DNA from: Pseudomonas fluorescens
GTDB taxonomy: Bacteria; Pseudomonadota; Gammaproteobacteria; Pseudomonadales; Pseudomonadaceae
Length of the DNA: 64,000 nt
Reading direction: 5' to 3'
NCBI RefSeq assembly: GCF_019212185.1
Contig: NZ_CP078138.1
Location: 1,408,501 to 1,472,500, forward strand
The notes beneath the pieces are model-generated. The model was not told the origin of the DNA. It did not search any database and saw nothing but the letters and a program-made list of their open reading frames with translations. Position numbers and translations under genes: made by a program. Of the stretch, positions 62,701-64,000 are shown piece after piece (the first letter of the stretch is position 1; each line of letters starts with the position of its first letter).

Positions 62701-63523
62701 ATTAGGCGTTCATACGCGCATTGATGAGACTATCGCCAAGGTCGTAGACAACGCCCACGTGGGGAACATCTACGTGAACCGCAACGTTGTCGGCGCAGTT
62801 GTTGGTGTGCAGCCGTTTGGTGGAGAGGGGCTCTCAGGAACGGGGCCAAAAGCTGGTGGCCCGCTGTACCTGTACCGCCTTCTCTCGGCACGTCCAGTCA
62901 ATGCAATTTCGAGTTCATTTCAACGCAACAGCTCGTTTTGCAAGACGAATGTATCCGAACGTTCATTTGATTCTGCGCCGATCGATGAATTGAAAAAATG
63001 GGCCGCAGACAATAAAAGGTTAAGCTTGGTCGGGCTGTGTGTTCACTTTACACAGCAATCTCAAAGTGGCGTTACCCGAGTGCTGATGGGCCCAACCGGT
63101 GAGCGTAATAGCTATATTTTGCTTCCGCGCGAACAAATTCTGTGCCTGGCTGAGATTGAGGACGATCTCCTGATCCAATTGGCTGCGGTATTGGCGGTTG
63201 GTAGTCGTGCCTTGATAGTCGCCAACGCTAAAAGTCGTGCGCTTATTAGTCGATTGCCTCCTTCGGTTCAGGCGAGAATTCTTACGGTCACAGACTGGAA
63301 GATTCACGATGTGAAATTCGATGCAGTATTGCACCATGGCGATTCAAATGAACTTCGTGAAATTTGCCGAACGGTTGCTCAACGAAGTGGAGCGATTATC
63401 AGTGTGCACGGACAATCGAAAGGAGAAACTGATATTGCGCTGGAACGATTACTGATTGAACGTTCTGTGAGTGTCAACACAGCTGCTGCGGGTGGTAATG
63501 CCAGTTTGATGACCATCGGTTGA
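59717..63523 (+). CDS. putA: Bifunctional proline dehydrogenase / glutamate semialdehyde dehydrogenase without DNA-binding domain
   Basis: 1268 aa from a TTG at 59717, set by a GGAGG eight bases upstream; an ATG at 59735 is the alternative. After a short start the chain enters the PutA body (SILPQSVMRAAITAAYRRPE, proline dehydrogenase barrel about 220-520 with GPGISIKLSALHPRY and MIRLVKGAYWDSEIKRAQ, then the aldehyde dehydrogenase with ISPWNFPLAIF, ETGGQNAM and the catalytic Cys in DSAGQRCSALR), and a C-terminal domain of about 170 residues. Pseudomonas PutA normally begins with a ribbon-helix-helix repressor domain of about 50 residues; here it is missing. The enzyme turns proline into glutamate via pyrroline-5-carboxylate. 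Confidence 0.93.
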   Translation: MNYLNEMVGKETGEPGNIMPNDLHEPFAEFAASILPQSVMRAAITAAYRRPETEVVPMLLEQARLPEKMATSACELAASIAEKLRNQKNAGGRAGLVQGLLQEFSLSSQEGVALMCLAEALLRIPDKGTRDALIRDKISSGDWGPHLGNSPSMFVNAATWGLLLTGKLVSTNSEAGLTSLLRRIISKGGEPLIRKSVDMAMRMMGEQFVTGESIAQALSNANRLEEEGFRYSYDMLGEAALSEHDAQRYLVSYEQAIHAIGKASSNRGIYQGPGISIKLSALHPRYSRAQYGRVMDELYPRLLSLTLLAKQYDIGLNIDAEESDRLELSLDLLERLCFEPQLAGWNGIGFVIQAYQKRCPYVIDYVIDLAERSHHRLMIRLVKGAYWDSEIKRAQVEGLEDYPVYTRKVYTDVSYIACARKLLSAPEAIYPQFATHNAHTLSAIYYIAGDNYYPGQYEFQCLHGMGESLYQQVVGKVSDGKLNRPCRIYAPVGTHQTLLAYLVRRLLENGANTSFVNLIADKSVSIKELVADPVRKIESLALKEGALGLPHPRVPLPRDLYGVERPNSAGIDLANEHRLAALADALVSTTRAEWFAAPMLGCSASDGKTEEVRNPSNLRDVVGHVQHADLEDVSNALECAVRAVPVWLSTPLSERAAILERAATLMEAQTQPLIGLLVREAGKTFANAISEVREAADFLRYYAVQARNDFNNDTYLPLGPVVCISPWNFPLAIFTGQVAAALAAGNPVLAKPAAQTSLIAAQAVRLLLEAGVPKSALQLLPGSGRILGSAMIADERVKGVMFTGSTEVARSLQETLAGRLDERGRPVPLIAETGGQNAMIVDSSALTEQVVFDVITSAFDSAGQRCSALRVLCLQEDSADDVIEMLKGAMAEYRLGNPDRLSVDIGPVIDSGAKAGIEKHIQSMRTKGRNVYQIAIANTEETRRGTYVIPTLIELQSIEELEREIFGPVLHVVRYARKELDRLVDQINNCGYGLTLGVHTRIDETIAKVVDNAHVGNIYVNRNVVGAVVGVQPFGGEGLSGTGPKAGGPLYLYRLLSARPVNAISSSFQRNSSFCKTNVSERSFDSAPIDELKKWAADNKRLSLVGLCVHFTQQSQSGVTRVLMGPTGERNSYILLPREQILCLAEIEDDLLIQLAAVLAVGSRALIVANAKSRALISRLPPSVQARILTVTDWKIHDVKFDAVLHHGDSNELREICRTVAQRSGAIISVHGQSKGETDIALERLLIERSVSVNTAAAGGNASLMTIG

Positions 63524-63645
63524 GGCCGGATCGATAAGGGGGCTTCTATTGGAGCTTCCTTAGCGATTTCTTAATCGGAGAACTTAAATTTGGATAGCGG
63601 CACAAAGCAAGTCCAGCATAAAAATAGAATTCCCTGTCCTAGGCT

Positions 63646-64000
63646 ATGGTGATTGAAATGTCAGGTCGCACATTAGTGGACGCGTTCTCTCGGCGGATCG
63701 ATTACTTAAGGATGTCGGTAACAGATCGCTGCGATTTTCGTTGCGTTTACTGTATGACTGAAGAGATGGAATTTCTGCCACGAAGCCAGATTTTGAGACT
63801 GGAGGAAATTTATCGTGTCGCCGAAAGTTTTGTCGCTTTAGGAACCCGCAAAATCAGGTTGACCGGGGGGGAGCCTCTGATACGTCCGGGTGTTGTGGGC
63901 CTGTGTGAACGTATAGCCGCTCTACCAGGCTTGAAGGAACTGTGCATGACCACTAACGGTTCACAGTTAAAAAGGCTTGCGCAGCCACTGATCGATAGTG
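63646..64000 (+). CDS. moaA: GTP 3',8-cyclase MoaA (partial, runs off the window)
   Basis: First 118 codons from the ATG at 63646 (a second in-frame ATG at 63658 is possible; neither has a strong ribosome binding site). The radical-SAM signature [11 protein letters not shown] holds the CX3CX2C cluster, followed by TGGEPLIRP, as in all MoaA proteins. MoaA makes the first molybdopterin precursor. It follows putA by 122 bases on the same strand, close to the molybdoenzyme gene, which suggests it supplies that enzyme. The rest of the gene is outside the window. Confidence 0.93.
   Translation, partial: MVIEMSGRTLVDAFSRRIDYLRMSVTDRCDFRCVYCMTEEMEFLPRSQILRLEEIYRVAESFVALGTRKIRLTGGEPLIRPGVVGLCERIAALPGLKELCMTTNGSQLKRLAQPLIDS

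Noticed and set aside
1..64000. CRISPR arrays, tRNA and rRNA genes
   Set aside because: No regularly spaced repeats, cloverleaf-like sequence or conserved rRNA text was seen.

Overview
The window reads as a piece of a Pseudomonas chromosome (P. fluorescens/P. putida type). Clues are a Pseudomonas REP doublet inside a gene (18171-18262), two OprD-family porins, two tails of an MvaT/MvaU (H-NS-like) gene, LysR/DctA/BetT catabolic gene content, and PutA and MoaA sequences of the Pseudomonas kind. No rRNA, tRNA, CRISPR array or complete prophage is visible. All identifications come from reading motifs and family resemblance; no database search was run.

Layout. (1) 0.2-5.4 kb: MscS-type channel, AspT/YidE-type transporter and a TolC-like outer-membrane lipoprotein with a broken translationally coupled ORF behind it. 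(2) 6.1-12.9 kb, minus strand: octahaem cytochrome c with a TPR tail, an MFS/spermidine-synthase fusion and a secreted sulfatase. (3) 13.0-20.5 kb, minus strand: a tightly packed MoxR/Bat operon (MoxR, DUF58, DUF4381, two VWA proteins, BatD, secreted HAD hydrolase); the DUF4381 gene carries an in-frame REP doublet. (4) 20.5-35.5 kb: small accessory genes, lipoproteins, a FadL-type porin, a TsdBA-like dihaem cytochrome pair, a frameshifted NMT1-GGDEF protein, a BetT-type transporter, IS and LysE remnants and a glycine-zipper protein.

(5) 35.4-48.4 kb is a catabolic module bracketed by two direct copies of an MvaT gene end plus terminator (46 bp, one mismatch). It encodes the lower gallate/protocatechuate 4,5-cleavage route: 2-pyrone-4,6-dicarboxylate (PDC) hydrolase (LigI-like), 4-oxalomesaconate tautomerase (GalD), hydratase (GalB) and aldolase (GalC), with an OprD porin, DctA-like and MFS transporters, a second LigI-like amidohydrolase, a DUF1932 dehydrogenase and three regulators, one a LysR protein with two DNA-binding domains. 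No ring-cleavage dioxygenase is in the window. PDC would be opened to 4-oxalomesaconate, isomerised, hydrated and cleaved to pyruvate plus oxaloacetate.

(6) 48.6-53.1 kb is a scar zone: a second OprD porin, a decayed amidohydrolase, and a promoter plus LysR 5' end cut by a decayed IS3 element. That promoter is an inverted duplicate (about 88% by hand count over 152 bp) of the promoter at 53.2 kb. (7) 53.2-64.0 kb is the most interesting stretch. A LysR gene diverges from a single-chain molybdopterin/FAD/2Fe-2S oxidoreductase, followed by a tiny Cys-rich ORF, an AtoE-type transporter, a pyrroline-2-carboxylate reductase-like protein, a PutA that lacks the usual N-terminal DNA-binding domain, and the start of a moaA. 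Together these look like a self-contained route (uptake, Mo-dependent redox step, imine reduction, proline oxidation to glutamate) with its own cofactor gene. The true substrate is unknown.
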